This document shows, one piece after another, positions 25,091 through 34,741 of a stretch of 64,000 nucleotides of DNA. The DNA comes from an uncultured Tateyamaria sp. (lineage in GTDB: Bacteria > Pseudomonadota > Alphaproteobacteria > Rhodobacterales > Rhodobacteraceae): contig CANMVD010000002.1 in NCBI GenBank assembly GCA_947501275.1, forward strand, positions 186,001 through 250,000, written 5' to 3'. The notes under the pieces are model-generated. The model made no database searches and was not told the DNA's origin. It saw only the letters and a program-made list of their open reading frames with translations. Position numbers and translations under genes: made by a program. Every line of letters starts with the position of its first letter. Position 1 is the stretch's first letter.

Positions 25091-25232
25091 CCTGCTGTGC
25101 TTCCACATCGCGCAACGCAGCACGCACCCGGCGACCACGCCACACACTTAAACCAACAATGGCCACCAGCAGCAGGATCGACACCGCATAGGCCGACAGA
25201 ACAGCATCGGCATATTTGCCAAGATCAGGCAT
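25083..25232 (-). CDS. ccmD: heme exporter protein CcmD
   Basis: A 49-residue membrane protein, MPDLGKYADAVLSAYAVSIL, then LLVAIVGLSVWRGRRVRAAL and a polar end. It has one helix followed by a basic RGRR segment, the standard CcmD form. CcmD joins the CcmABC complex and helps release holo-CcmE. The start overlaps the ccmC stop by 8 bases (ATGCCTGA) and the end overlaps ccmG by 8 bases. AAGGAGGG stands just before the start. Confidence 0.9.
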   Translation of the reverse strand: MPDLGKYADAVLSAYAVSILLLVAIVGLSVWRGRRVRAALRDVEAQQDG

Positions 25233-25980
25233 CAAGCCCTCCTTCCGGAGCGACAATGCGCGCCGCCCGCGCCCTTAACGCAGCAGTGCGCCGCACTCGG
25301 ATTTCCGTGCCCGTTCGATAGAGAACCAGCGCCAGAAACAGCAATACAAAGCCCGCAATGCACACCAGCAGCGGAAAGTAGAACACATCCGCCACGTTTT
25401 CCTCCTTGTCCAGCGACAAGGACGCCCCTTGATGCAGGCCCTGGTTCCAGAAATTCACTGCATAGCGGCTGAGCACCGCAAAGACACTGCCGACAAGACA
25501 CAGGATCGACGTCAGATCGGCCGCGGTATCGGGGTCCTCGATCGCCTCCCACAAGGCAACGTAGCCCAGATAAAACAGAAAAAGGATCAGGAACGATGTC
25601 AAACGCGGATCCCACGCCCAATAGGTCCCCCACATCGGCTGTCCCCAAATGGCCCCCGTCAGCAACGCAATCAGCGTCATGACGATGCCAACCGGTGCCG
25701 CGGCCCGTGCGGCCAAGGCAGACACATGATGGCGGCGCACAATCCAGATCAACGACGCCACCAGCATCATGAACCACGCATTGATTGCCATCAGTGCCGA
25801 AGGGACATGCAGGTAGATGATCTTGACCGTTGACCCCTGGCGGAAATCATCAGGCGTCAGGAAAAAACCCCATGTCAGCCCAACCAGCAGACACACGGCC
25901 GCCAGTGCCCAAAGCCACGGCAAAAGCCGCTCGCTCAGCCCGAGAAACTTGACCGGATTTGCGTATTCCCAAAGTGACAT
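25225..25980 (-). CDS. ccmC: heme exporter protein CcmC
   Basis: A 251-residue inner-membrane protein with six helices. It presents heme to CcmE in cytochrome c maturation. The tryptophan-rich signature is present, IWGQPMWGTYWAWDPRLTS, and the heme-ligand histidines are likely those in IIYLHVPSA and NQGLHQGAS. Length is typical. 47 bases separate it from ccmB, and it overlaps ccmD. ccmE, ccmF and ccmH are not in the window. Confidence 0.95.
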   Translation of the reverse strand: MSLWEYANPVKFLGLSERLLPWLWALAAVCLLVGLTWGFFLTPDDFRQGSTVKIIYLHVPSALMAINAWFMMLVASLIWIVRRHHVSALAARAAAPVGIVMTLIALLTGAIWGQPMWGTYWAWDPRLTSFLILFLFYLGYVALWEAIEDPDTAADLTSILCLVGSVFAVLSRYAVNFWNQGLHQGASLSLDKEENVADVFYFPLLVCIAGFVLLFLALVLYRTGTEIRVRRTAALRARAARIVAPEGGLDA

Positions 25981-26027
25981 AGGCCCTAGTTAATCCCTCG
26001 CGGTGGCAATCTCAATCGACATCGGCG

Positions 26028-26684
26028 TTACCGTAAATTCACCCGCAGCACGGCCCCTGCGGCAAAGGGCATGCACGCCAGCACGCCTGCCGTAATTCCC
26101 GCCAGAAACAGCAGCGGTGTGCTGGGATCCAGCCCCTCGGCACCGCGGCGGGCCGCCTCGGCTCCGAAGATCAGTGTCGGGACGTAAAGCGGCAACACAA
26201 GCAGCGACAATAACAGTCCTCCCCGTTTGATGCCTACGGTCAATGCCGCACCAAAAGCACCAATCATCGACAACGCGGGCGTGCCAAGAGCAAGGCTCAG
26301 CACCAGTACGCCGTAGCCACCCGGTGCAAGGTTCAACAACACGCCAAGCGCCGGGGCCGCCACAACCAACGGCAAACCGGTCGTGATCCAGTGCGCCACA
26401 GCCTTGACGGCCAGCACCCCTTCCAGCGGCAAGGGAGAGGTCGCCAGCAAATCCAGCGCGCCATCCTCCCAATCCACGGCCAGCATGCGATCAAGGGACA
26501 ACAGGCACGCCAGCAACGCCCCCAACCACAGCACACCTGGCGCGATGCGGGTCAACAGCGCAGCCTGTGGGCCAACACTGAAAGGCACAAGCACAACAAC
26601 GATCAGAAAGAACGCCAGTCCAAGGCCAAAACCACCGCCCGCACGCAAGGCAAGGCGCAAGTCGCGGATCAACAGCGCCCTCAC
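26028..26684 (-). CDS. ccmB: heme exporter protein CcmB
   Basis: A 218-residue membrane protein with six predicted helices. Conserved N-terminus [20 protein letters not shown] and the segment [20 protein letters not shown], then [16 protein letters not shown], fit CcmB. It forms the permease of the CcmAB ABC complex that releases heme-loaded CcmE from CcmC. Start overlaps the ccmA stop by 4 bases (ATGA). Confidence 0.94.
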   Translation of the reverse strand: MRALLIRDLRLALRAGGGFGLGLAFFLIVVVLVPFSVGPQAALLTRIAPGVLWLGALLACLLSLDRMLAVDWEDGALDLLATSPLPLEGVLAVKAVAHWITTGLPLVVAAPALGVLLNLAPGGYGVLVLSLALGTPALSMIGAFGAALTVGIKRGGLLLSLLVLPLYVPTLIFGAEAARRGAEGLDPSTPLLFLAGITAGVLACMPFAAGAVLRVNLR

Positions 26685-27295
26685 AGGAACGCCTCATCCG
26701 CCATCGGCACATCAAGCGCCTGCGTGCGGTAGGGCGTGACATCCAGTACCTGCCCCTCAACTCCGAGTTCGATATGTGTCGCCATCAGTGCTGACCCACC
26801 TGCAGCCAAATGCGCGCGCACCGCTTGGGCAAACAGTGCGACCGAGGCCGCATCCAACGACACGGTCGGCTCATCCAGCACCCAAACCGGGCGCTGCGTC
26901 ACCATCAGCCGCGCCAGTCCCAAACGGCGTTTCTGACCTGCCGACAATTGGCCTGCTGGCCGATCAACCAACCCCGCAAGATCAAAGGCCGCCAACGCAG
27001 TCGCAATGTCCGACTGACCAAAGACGGCGGCCCAGAATTGCAAATTCTCGGCAACACTCAGGGCTGCCTTCAACCCATCTGCGTGGGCGGCATAGGCAAT
27101 GCGGTCCTCGGCCCCCGCTACGGTTCCGGCCATGGGCTCCTGCAAACCAGCCACCGTGCGCAACAGCGTGGTCTTGCCCGACCCGTTCGGTCCTCGCAAC
27201 ACCAGCGCAGTACCAGCTGACAAGGCAAATGACAGGCCCGCCAAAACCGGCACACCGCCACGCCCCACTGCAAGATCAGAGACCCTCAATTCCAT
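26681..27295 (-). CDS. ccmA: heme exporter ATP-binding protein CcmA
   Basis: A 204-residue ABC ATPase. Walker A is GPNGSGKTT, the ABC signature region is [14 protein letters not shown], and Walker B is VWVLDEPT with a following D-loop-like SLDA. It powers the CcmAB complex of cytochrome c maturation. Start is ATG 27295 ([14 protein letters not shown]); a GTG two codons upstream is possible. First ccm gene of the run, 162 bases from the Mth938-like gene, with a repeat copy in between. Confidence 0.93.
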   Translation of the reverse strand: MELRVSDLAVGRGGVPVLAGLSFALSAGTALVLRGPNGSGKTTLLRTVAGLQEPMAGTVAGAEDRIAYAAHADGLKAALSVAENLQFWAAVFGQSDIATALAAFDLAGLVDRPAGQLSAGQKRRLGLARLMVTQRPVWVLDEPTVSLDAASVALFAQAVRAHLAAGGSALMATHIELGVEGQVLDVTPYRTQALDVPMADEAFL

Positions 27296-27349
27296 AAACA
27301 CATGGCTAAACGATTGGAGCCTTTACCAAAAGCCCCAGATCCCAACTTC

Positions 27350-27404
27350 ATCTTGCCAAGTAAACTTCGGGGGAGTCGCGCCAGCGACGCGGGCAGAGCC
27401 CCCT
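27350..27404 (+). repeat. intergenic two-hairpin repeat, copy 3
   Basis: CATCTTGCCAAGTAAACTT, then CGGGGGA, then GTCGC-GCCA-GCGAC, then CGGGCAGAGCCCCC. The first stem is built from other bases than in copies 1 and 2 yet still pairs. It lies between the Mth938-like gene and ccmA and runs opposite to those genes, unlike the other two copies. Confidence 0.7.
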
Positions 27405-27457
27405 GCCATTCAAGGCGACCACAAATGTGGCAAGCGCCCAAGCGTAGCCCATCACTC

Positions 27458-27811
27458 TCAAACAGGCAAAACCGCCAGCGCGATGCGGCGCCCTTCGCTC
27501 AGCAACACGTTATAGGTACGCGCCGCAGACGGGGACGACATCACCTCAACCCCTACGCCTGCGGCCTCAAGGGGATCGCGTACCGCCGCAGGGATGTGCG
27601 CAATTTCACCGCCCGTTCCCAGAAACAGCACGTCCACCTGCCCGACCAGTGCCAACAGGGCTGCCATGTCTGCATACCCACCCCAAGGGCCGGTGCCGGT
27701 GGGTCCCGTCAGGGCCGCCCCCTCAATCACTTCGCCACCGATACGAAAGAACCCGGGCCCATACCCTTCCACCGGTTTGGAATCCGTAAATTCGACCTCA
27801 TTCAAACGCAT
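27458..27811 (-). CDS. Mth938-like domain protein
   Basis: A 117-residue soluble protein of the Mth938/DUF498 family. Features are MRLNEVEFTDSKPVEGYGPG, FRIGGEVIEGAALTGPTGTG, VDVLFLGTGGE and GVGVEVMSSPSAARTYNVLL. The fold is related to the mitochondrial complex I assembly factor NDUFAF3. The bacterial role is unresolved. It starts 3 bases before the stop of the TSUP gene upstream, so both are in one transcript with secDF. Confidence 0.85.
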   Translation of the reverse strand: MRLNEVEFTDSKPVEGYGPGFFRIGGEVIEGAALTGPTGTGPWGGYADMAALLALVGQVDVLFLGTGGEIAHIPAAVRDPLEAAGVGVEVMSSPSAARTYNVLLSEGRRIALAVLPV

Positions 27812-27814
27812 CGC

Positions 27815-28567
27815 TTAACTCCACACAGGCAGGCCCAACACGGCCGAAGCTGCAATCACCACATAGGCCACGGTGCGAAATGTACGCTCCGCCGCCGGGT
27901 CAAACAATCGCGCCCCGGCCACATTGGCCAGCATATAGACCGGAACCAGCAACAGACCAACAACCATGGCCTGTGTATCCAGCAATCCAAACAGGACAAA
28001 GATCGCAATCATCATCACGTCCACGCCCAAAAGATACATCAGGAAATTGGCGCGGATCACTGAAATGGCGCGACTTCCCGCCATGTAGAGCATAATCACA
28101 GGTGGACCCGGCACGCCTGCAATGCCACCCAGGAGACCACCGAACAGACCCGTGCCAGCAATCATGCGCGGCCCCATCGGGCCCTGATAGCGCCACCCGC
28201 TGATCAACAACACCAGCAGCACAAGGACAGTCACGGAAACGGACCACCCGAAGAAAGCAGGGTCTACAAGGCTCAGCGCCCATAACCCCAAAGGCAATCC
28301 AACCGCACAGCCCAACAACAACCGCCCCGCTTCACGGCGGTCACCATCCCGCAACGCGGCGCGCAGGTTTGGCAAAGGCCCCCAGAATTCAACAACTGTC
28401 AGAAATGCCAGCGCGGCAAACGGTTCCAGCACCGAACTGGCCGCTGGCATAATGATCATTGCCGACCCGAACCCGGAAAAGCCACGCACCAGACCCGCCG
28501 CAACAATGGCCAATACCAACCACCCCAGCCCCGGCATTGCGAGGGCTGAGGCGACAAGATCAGGCAT
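27815..28567 (-). CDS. TSUP family (TauE/SafE) membrane transporter
   Basis: A 250-residue membrane protein with about eight helices. It carries the family pattern twice: LVRGFSGFGSAMIIMPAASS in the first half and GLFGGLLGGIAGVPGPPVIM in the second. TSUP proteins carry small sulfur or organic anions such as sulfite or sulfoacetate across the inner membrane. The substrate is not known here. The ATG at 28567 overlaps the end of secF by 8 bases (ATGCCTGA); the longer frame up to 28681 lies inside secF and is rejected. Confidence 0.85.
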   Translation of the reverse strand: MPDLVASALAMPGLGWLVLAIVAAGLVRGFSGFGSAMIIMPAASSVLEPFAALAFLTVVEFWGPLPNLRAALRDGDRREAGRLLLGCAVGLPLGLWALSLVDPAFFGWSVSVTVLVLLVLLISGWRYQGPMGPRMIAGTGLFGGLLGGIAGVPGPPVIMLYMAGSRAISVIRANFLMYLLGVDVMMIAIFVLFGLLDTQAMVVGLLLVPVYMLANVAGARLFDPAAERTFRTVAYVVIAASAVLGLPVWS

Positions 28568-29528
28568 CAATATTGGCGTATTGCCCACCGGCGTTGGGGT
28601 CCTTCTTGGACCAGTCACGCTTGACGCCCAGCCACAGCAGGATGGTCGAGGCCACAAAGACCGACGAATACGTCCCCACAATCACGCCCCAGATCATCGC
28701 AAAGACAAAGCCCCGGATCACATCGCCGCCCAGCACATACAGCGAAATCAGCGCCAATAGCGTGGTGACCGATGTCATAACCGTCCGGCTCAGGGTCTCG
28801 TTGATCGAGACATTCAAAACCTCGTTCAAAGGCTTCTTCTTGTACTTGCGCAGGTTCTCGCGCACCCGGTCAAAGACCACCACAGTGTCGTTCAGTGAAT
28901 AGCCCACAATGGTCAAAAGGGCCGCGATAATGGCCAGATCGAATTTGATCTGAAGCTCTGAAAACACGCCAATCGTTAGGATCACATCGTGCACAAGGGC
29001 GGCCACGGCCCCCAGGGCGAACTGCCATTCAAAGCGCAACCAGATGTAGACCAGCACCGCCGCAATAGCCAAGACAACCGCAATCGCCGCCGTTTGGATC
29101 AACTCGCCCGACACTTTGGGCCCCACGGATTCGGTCGAGACAAATTTGATGTCCGGCACCGCGGCTGACAGTGCCGCCTGTACGGCGCGCAAGGTTTCGG
29201 GCGTCACCGCCTCCTGCCCTTCCTGAGCCTGGATGCGGATCATTGCCACGTTCTGATCATCGTCAAAGGTTGGATCAAACACCTCGGTGATCGAAATATC
29301 ACCTAACTCCAATACTGCCATCGCGTCACGGTAAATCCCGATGTCCACGGGCTGCGTACTTTCGGTACGCACCGTTGTCCCGCCACGGAAATCGATACCA
29401 AAGTTCAGCCCCTGAATGGCAAAGGACGCAAAGCCAACCACCATCATCAGCGCCGAAATTCCCAGCCACAGCTTCCAGCGGGAAAAGAAATCGAACGAGG
29501 TGTTCTGTTTGACCAGTTTCAAACGCAT
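28560..29528 (-). CDS. secF: protein translocase subunit SecF
   Basis: A 322-residue membrane protein with six helices and one periplasmic domain. The SecF hallmark FGIDFRGGTTVRTES is near the N-terminus. The TM4-5 region has GYSLNDTVVVFDRVRENLRK, and the TM5-6 region NVSINETLSRTVMTSVTTLL. With SecD it uses the proton gradient to pull exported proteins through SecYEG. It lies 3 bases after secD and overlaps the TSUP gene. Confidence 0.96.
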   Translation of the reverse strand: MRLKLVKQNTSFDFFSRWKLWLGISALMMVVGFASFAIQGLNFGIDFRGGTTVRTESTQPVDIGIYRDAMAVLELGDISITEVFDPTFDDDQNVAMIRIQAQEGQEAVTPETLRAVQAALSAAVPDIKFVSTESVGPKVSGELIQTAAIAVVLAIAAVLVYIWLRFEWQFALGAVAALVHDVILTIGVFSELQIKFDLAIIAALLTIVGYSLNDTVVVFDRVRENLRKYKKKPLNEVLNVSINETLSRTVMTSVTTLLALISLYVLGGDVIRGFVFAMIWGVIVGTYSSVFVASTILLWLGVKRDWSKKDPNAGGQYANIDA

Positions 29529-29531
29529 CTC

Positions 29532-31217
29532 TTACACCTCAATCGTTTTGGGGCGACGGCGTTCAAACCAGATCACCACCAGCAAACGTGTTACAAAGAT
29601 CGCCGTAAAGACCGACGTCAAAATCCCCAAACCCAGCGTGATCGCAAAGCCGCGCACAGGGCCGGAGCCCATGGCAAACAGGATCACCGCCGTAATGAAG
29701 GTCGTGATGTTGGCATCCAGAATGGCCGACAGTGCCTTTTCATAGCCAAGCTCGATGGCGCGGGCCGGTCCTTTGGAGGTCTTCAACTCTTCGCGTATCC
29801 GCTCAAAGATCAGCACGTTGGCATCCACCGCCATACCAACCGTCAACACGATGCCCGCGATCCCCGGCAAGGTCAGCGTGGCCCCGATCATGCTCAGCAG
29901 GCCAAAGATCAGCCCGATATTGATGATCAACGCCACGTTGGCAAACAGACCAAACAGCCCGTAACTCAGCGCCATGAACACCAGCACTGCGGCAAAGGCG
30001 ACCATGGTCGCCACTTTACCCGCGTCAATGCTGTCTTGGCCCAACTCGGGGCCGATGGTGCGTTCTTCGAGGAATATCAGCTCCGCAGGCAATGCGCCTG
30101 CCCGCAGCAGCACCGCCAGATTGGTCGATTCCTCAACCGTAAAGTTCCCGGTGATGATGCCGGACCCGCCCGGAATGTGGCTCTGGATCACAGGAGCCGA
30201 CACGACCTCGTTGTCCAGCACAATAGCGAAGGGAGAGCCGATGTTCTCGGCCGTATAGTCGCCAAAGCGGCGCGCGCCGGATGTGTTGAAGCGGAAATTT
30301 ACCGCCGGATTGCCGTTTTGGTCAAAGGCGGGTTGCGCATCCACCAAATCTTCACCCGTCACAACAGGCGCTGTTTCAAGAACGTAGAACAGGCCCGGCT
30401 CATCCAGAGACGGAACCAGCTCGTTGCCAACACCGGGCACTGCATCGGGATCCGATGTGCGGTTCACCACAGGTTGAAAGGTCAGCTGCGCCGTTGTCCC
30501 GATGATCTCTTTCAACTCTGCGGCTGATCCGATACCCGGCACCTGAATGAGGATCCGCTGCGTGCCCTGACGCTGAATGGTCGGCTCGCGTGTGCCCACT
30601 TCGTCGATCCGGCGCCGCACAATCTCAAGGCTTTGCTGCACGGTGCGTTGATCGGAGGCAAGGCGCTCTTCTTCGCTGAGGGTCACGACAATCGTGTCTG
30701 TGCCTTCCGCGCGCACAACGATGTCATTGGCCCCGACACCGGTCAGGGTCTGGACCGGGCGCGCCAGCGTGCGCACCTGCGTCAATGCCGTCTGCAGCGC
30801 CGAAGGCTCCCCAATGCGAATGCGCAATTCATCCGGTTCCGAGGGTTGCAAACGGATCGTGCCAATGGTCGCGCGCTCGGCCCGAAGCAGATCGCGGATT
30901 TCGGGCCAACTGGCTTCCATCCGCGACGCATAGACGTCTTCGACCTGCACTTCGGCCAGCAAATGGGCACCGCCACGCAGATCAAGGCCAAGGTTCACCA
31001 AAGACGACGGCATCCAGCCAGGCCATTGGTCCCGATCAGCACGCAGATCTGCCGGGATCTGTGCCTCGGGCACGTCTTCCCCCATTAGGGCGATTGCCTG
31101 CACCGCGTCATTGTGCTGCTCGACACGCGTATAAAACCCGTTGGGCACTGCCAACAGCAAACCCATCACACAGGTCAGCGCGATCAGTACCCGTTTCCAG
31201 CCCTCAATCTGCAGCAT
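29532..31217 (-). CDS. secD: protein translocase subunit SecD
   Basis: A 561-residue protein with one N-terminal helix, a large periplasmic domain and five C-terminal helices. It carries LGLDLRGGAHLLAEV near residue 70, RRRIDEVGTREPTIQRQG, and the TM4-6 core GMAVDANVLIFERIREELK, whose Asp is part of the proton path. Shorter than some SecD proteins, as is common in Alphaproteobacteria. The start codon overlaps the yajC stop by one base (TAATG). Confidence 0.96.
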   Translation of the reverse strand: MLQIEGWKRVLIALTCVMGLLLAVPNGFYTRVEQHNDAVQAIALMGEDVPEAQIPADLRADRDQWPGWMPSSLVNLGLDLRGGAHLLAEVQVEDVYASRMEASWPEIRDLLRAERATIGTIRLQPSEPDELRIRIGEPSALQTALTQVRTLARPVQTLTGVGANDIVVRAEGTDTIVVTLSEEERLASDQRTVQQSLEIVRRRIDEVGTREPTIQRQGTQRILIQVPGIGSAAELKEIIGTTAQLTFQPVVNRTSDPDAVPGVGNELVPSLDEPGLFYVLETAPVVTGEDLVDAQPAFDQNGNPAVNFRFNTSGARRFGDYTAENIGSPFAIVLDNEVVSAPVIQSHIPGGSGIITGNFTVEESTNLAVLLRAGALPAELIFLEERTIGPELGQDSIDAGKVATMVAFAAVLVFMALSYGLFGLFANVALIINIGLIFGLLSMIGATLTLPGIAGIVLTVGMAVDANVLIFERIREELKTSKGPARAIELGYEKALSAILDANITTFITAVILFAMGSGPVRGFAITLGLGILTSVFTAIFVTRLLVVIWFERRRPKTIEV

Positions 31218-31495
31218 TACTTGGCAGGCTCGGTCTTGGACACCACCTGTGCGATGGTCGACTTGACGACACGGACCTGAACGCCCTCGGCCAGTTCAAC
31301 CAAAACCTCGTTGTCCTCTTTGACCTTGGACACCTTGCCGATCAAACCGCCTTGGGTGATGACCTGATCACCGCGACGCACGGCCTCAACCATGGCGGCA
31401 TGTTCCTTGACCTTCTTTTGCTGAGGGCGGATCAGCAGGAAATACATGATCCCGAAGATCAAAATCAGGGGGATAAACTGGCCAAAGGCTTCCAT
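31217..31495 (-). CDS. yajC: preprotein translocase accessory subunit YajC
   Basis: A 92-residue protein with one N-terminal membrane helix (LILIFGIMYFLLIRPQQKK) and a small cytosolic domain (GDQVITQGGLIGKVSKVKED). The RPQQKK and GG-x-G patterns are standard. It associates with SecDF. ATG 31495 is chosen; the longer frame to 31624 has no family likeness. First gene of the export block, divergent from the trypsin-like protease gene across 179 bases. Confidence 0.94.
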   Translation of the reverse strand: MEAFGQFIPLILIFGIMYFLLIRPQQKKVKEHAAMVEAVRRGDQVITQGGLIGKVSKVKEDNEVLVELAEGVQVRVVKSTIAQVVSKTEPAK

Positions 31496-31674
31496 CAAAG
31501 CGTCCTTAATTCTTGGGGCAAACCTGCCCGTCTCGAGTTTGGCAGAACCTATGGGCGGCGCAGGCCGTGTGCAAGGTGGAAAGGGGCAGATTTCGCGCCT
31601 GTATCGCAGCTTTGCAGGCCACACCGTGCGACAGGGGCTTTTGTGCGTTGCGGTTTCGCGTCAAACTGGCAGCC

Positions 31675-32427
31675 ATGAGAGGGAAAGCGGCGCATTTCAA
31701 AACGACTGCGTGCCACGGGCTGCGTGCACTGGCGATTGGCTGTGCGCTCGGGCTTGCCTCGATGGCACAAGCCCAAGACCTGATCCCCCTCCTGCCCTTG
31801 CCCGAAGAAGATGCCCGCCAATGGCCTGCAATCGGGCGCGCCTTTGATCCCAACAATCCCGGTCGCGGTTTTTGCTCGGGCGCACTGATCGCCCCTGACC
31901 TCGTGCTGACGGCAGGGCATTGCGCAGGCGGCACCGCCTCGCCCGATCCTGCCCAGCAATCCCTGTTTCAGGCGGGCATCTTCAACAGCGATGCCGTGGC
32001 CGAACGGCGCATCATCGCACGTACGCGCCATCCGGCTTACAAGATCGACGGCCAACACAGGCCCGACAACGATGTCGGTTTATGGTTCCTCGACAGCCCC
32101 ATCACCAACATCACACCTCTCCCCCTCAGCACGCTTGATACCAATGGACCGCCCGACACGCTGGCTCTGCTGGGTTATCATCGCGCCGTCCCGTTCCGCT
32201 TGTCCGGGCGGAAGGATTGCAAACATTTGGGCAGCGGGAACGGTTTGACGACAGTTGGATGCCGTGTCGTATCGGGAAATTCGGGCAGCCCAATCCTGCA
32301 ACAGACAGAAACCGGCTGGGAAATCGTCGCCGTGACCAGTTCACAATCTGGCCCCAACGCAATCGCCGTTCGGCTTGGAAACTGGCTGCGCGAAGCGGTG
32401 CAGGCGCATTTGGCAACGCCGGATTAG
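31675..32427 (+). CDS. trypsin-like serine protease, secreted
   Basis: A 250-residue exported S1-type protease. The ATG at 31675 gives a signal peptide (LRALAIGCALGLASMAQAQD). The catalytic triad is visible as His in DLVLTAGHCAGG, Asp in RPDNDVGLWFLD and Ser in SGNSGSPIL. Cysteines in GFCSG and GHC, and in RKDCKHLG and VGCRVV, can pair. The order GRGFCSGALIAPDLVLTAGHC fits the small protease group common in Rhodobacteraceae. It is distinct from the tandem pair at 40.8-42.4 kb, lacking their GAKFVKP end. The role is unknown, probably periplasmic or extracellular protein cleavage. Confidence 0.85.
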   Translation: MRGKAAHFKTTACHGLRALAIGCALGLASMAQAQDLIPLLPLPEEDARQWPAIGRAFDPNNPGRGFCSGALIAPDLVLTAGHCAGGTASPDPAQQSLFQAGIFNSDAVAERRIIARTRHPAYKIDGQHRPDNDVGLWFLDSPITNITPLPLSTLDTNGPPDTLALLGYHRAVPFRLSGRKDCKHLGSGNGLTTVGCRVVSGNSGSPILQQTETGWEIVAVTSSQSGPNAIAVRLGNWLREAVQAHLATPD

Positions 32428-32577
32428 CCCAACACGCACTTGCTTATGGTTAACCGAACATAAACATCTGTGCATCACACCCATACACGGATTGTGAACC
32501 TACTCTGCCCCCTTTTCCCCCGCACTTCTATCAGGCATATGTCTCCCACACGAAACTCTGTCCAAAGGACCAGACCC

Positions 32578-33870
32578 ATGCACGACATCCGCGCCATCCG
32601 CGAGAACCCGACCGCCTTCGACGCCGGCCTTGCGCGCCGCGGGGACGCGTCCGTCTCGTCGGACCTGCTGGCGCTGGACGAAGCGCGCCGGGCCAAGATC
32701 CTTGCCGCAGAGACGGCCCAAGCCGAGCAAAACAAGGCCTCCAAGGAGGTTGGCGCAGCCAAGGGGCGCGGCGATGAGGATGAATTCCAACGGTTGCGCG
32801 CGCTTGTCGCGGAAAAAAAAGCGGAAATCGCCCAGATGCAGGAAGACGCCAAGGCGTTGGATGCTCAGCTGACCGACGCATTGTCCTACATCCCCAACCT
32901 GCCCGCTGACGATGTACCGGACGGCGCGGACGAGGCCGACAATGTCGAAGTGAACCGCTGGGGCACGCCGCACACTTTTGATTTCGAACCCAAAGAGCAT
33001 TTCGAGATCGCCAGTGTCGCCGCGCATATGGACTTTGAAACGGCCGCCAAAACTTCTGGAAGCCGCTTTGTCATGCTGCGCGGCCCCATCGCCCGTATCC
33101 ACCGCGCACTGGCCCAGTTCATGATCGACACCCATGTCGACACGAACGGGCTGACCGAGGTGCAGACCCCCGTTCTGGTGCGTGACGAGGCGATGTATGG
33201 CACTGATAAACTGCCGAAATTTGCCGAAGACAGCTATCGCACCACCGAAGGCATGTGGCTGATTTCGACGTCCGAGATCACACTCACCTATTCGGTTGCG
33301 GGTGATGTTCTTGACGCCAGCCAATTGCCGATCCGCATGACAGCGCACACGCTGTGCTTCCGCTCCGAGGCCGGCAGCGCCGGGCGCGACACGGCCGGCA
33401 TGTTGCGCCAGCACCAGTTCGAAAAGGTCGAGATGGTGTCGATCACGCACCCGGATGACAGCGACGCAGAACAGAAACGGATGCTTGGCTGCGCCGAGGG
33501 CATCCTGCAAGCCCTTGAGATCCCTTTCAGAACCGTGGTGCTTTGCACAGGTGACATGGGCTTTGGCGCCCGCCGCACCTATGACATCGAAGCATGGTTG
33601 CCCGGTCAGGACACATATCGCGAGATCAGTTCCGTCTCTACTACAGGCGACTTTCAGGCGCGCCGTATGAACGCGCGGTTCAAACCCGCAGATGGCGGCA
33701 AGCCGCAATTCGTGCACACGCTGAACGGGTCGGGCCTTGCTGTCGGGCGCTGCCTGATTGCTGTGCTGGAAAACGGCCAGCAGGCAGATGGTTCCGTTGC
33801 GCTGCCCAGCGTTCTTGCCCCCTATCTTGGTGGGAAAACAACGCTGAATGCACAGGGCGAATTGGTCTAG
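32578..33870 (+). CDS. serS: serine-tRNA ligase
   Basis: A 430-residue class II aminoacyl-tRNA synthetase that charges tRNA-Ser. The N-terminal coiled-coil arm spans residues about 30-100 ([40 protein letters not shown]). The catalytic core has motif 2 around [20 protein letters not shown] and motif 3 around [21 protein letters not shown] 32578 ([17 protein letters not shown]) is the family N-terminus. Its TAG overlaps the TAG of the convergent hydrolase gene by 4 bases. No T-box leader was seen. Confidence 0.97.
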   Translation: MHDIRAIRENPTAFDAGLARRGDASVSSDLLALDEARRAKILAAETAQAEQNKASKEVGAAKGRGDEDEFQRLRALVAEKKAEIAQMQEDAKALDAQLTDALSYIPNLPADDVPDGADEADNVEVNRWGTPHTFDFEPKEHFEIASVAAHMDFETAAKTSGSRFVMLRGPIARIHRALAQFMIDTHVDTNGLTEVQTPVLVRDEAMYGTDKLPKFAEDSYRTTEGMWLISTSEITLTYSVAGDVLDASQLPIRMTAHTLCFRSEAGSAGRDTAGMLRQHQFEKVEMVSITHPDDSDAEQKRMLGCAEGILQALEIPFRTVVLCTGDMGFGARRTYDIEAWLPGQDTYREISSVSTTGDFQARRMNARFKPADGGKPQFVHTLNGSGLAVGRCLIAVLENGQQADGSVALPSVLAPYLGGKTTLNAQGELV

Positions 33871-34658
33871 GGATCAGGTGTGAGGCGGCGCATCATCTCG
33901 CTGTCCGCCTCCGCCAGTCCATCAATGATATCAAAGTGGTGCAGGTCGTCTTTCACCTGGATGTCGCACGCCCATGCATCTGCCAGCCACATGGCTTGAT
34001 CAAGGAACGCGGGGCGCTCATCCGCGCCGACCCAAACTGACACCGGGACCTTGGGCACGGGCTGCAAAATCGGGCTCTCCGCCTGCGCCATGGGTGCATC
34101 CATCCCGAAATCCGCGTTCATAGATGTGAGCAACAGCGGCTCCAGATCGCTCACAGGCGAAATCGGCATCACGTGCCTGAGGCGCGCCAGCACATCGCCA
34201 TGCAGCATCCCGGGCGCCAGCATCCGCGCGACCAGATGCCCCCCCGCCGAATGGCCCGCCAAGGACAACGGCCCGGATGTGTCACCCGCGATCCTGTGCA
34301 CGGCTTGCGCGATCTGTTGCGTGATCCCGGCAATCGAGATCCGCGGGCACAGATCATATGACGGCATGGCAACCGCCCACCCGCGCGCATTCGCCCCGGC
34401 TGCAAAATGCGACCAATAGGACCGGTCAAACTTGAGCCAGTAGCCACCGTGAACAAAGATCAGTGTGCCTTTTGAGGGGCCTACGGGTTGGAACAGATCA
34501 TAGGCCATACGCTCGGATGGGCCGTAGCTGCGCCCCAACACCGCCCTGTCACCAAGGTGCGCGCGATAGGCCTCGGCCTCGCGCACCCATCGCTCTACAT
34601 ACCCCTCAGCACCGTCGATGTAGGCACCGTTGGCATAGGCATCATCCAGGTCTGGCAT
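33867..34658 (-). CDS. alpha/beta hydrolase (arylformamidase-like)
   Basis: A 263-residue cytosolic hydrolase. The oxyanion motif [20 protein letters not shown] and nucleophile elbow [15 protein letters not shown] are clear, with a late Asp/His pair in the segment [17 protein letters not shown] and LHHFDIID. The HGGYW motif and overall pattern ([19 protein letters not shown]) resemble kynurenine formamidases, but no tryptophan pathway gene is close. GGAG stands 5 bases before ATG 34658. Divergent from the aldehyde dehydrogenase gene by 83 bases. Confidence 0.78.
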   Translation of the reverse strand: MPDLDDAYANGAYIDGAEGYVERWVREAEAYRAHLGDRAVLGRSYGPSERMAYDLFQPVGPSKGTLIFVHGGYWLKFDRSYWSHFAAGANARGWAVAMPSYDLCPRISIAGITQQIAQAVHRIAGDTSGPLSLAGHSAGGHLVARMLAPGMLHGDVLARLRHVMPISPVSDLEPLLLTSMNADFGMDAPMAQAESPILQPVPKVPVSVWVGADERPAFLDQAMWLADAWACDIQVKDDLHHFDIIDGLAEADSEMMRRLTPDP

Positions 34659-34741
34659 CACATCTCCATTCAACTTGGAACTGGACAAGACTAACGTGCC
34701 TTGAGACAGATGCGCCAGACCTGATCAAAAGGACCGCTGCC

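Noticed and set aside
32500-33717. A 405-codon minus-strand frame opposite serS
   Set aside because: serS is unmistakable; this is a shadow frame.
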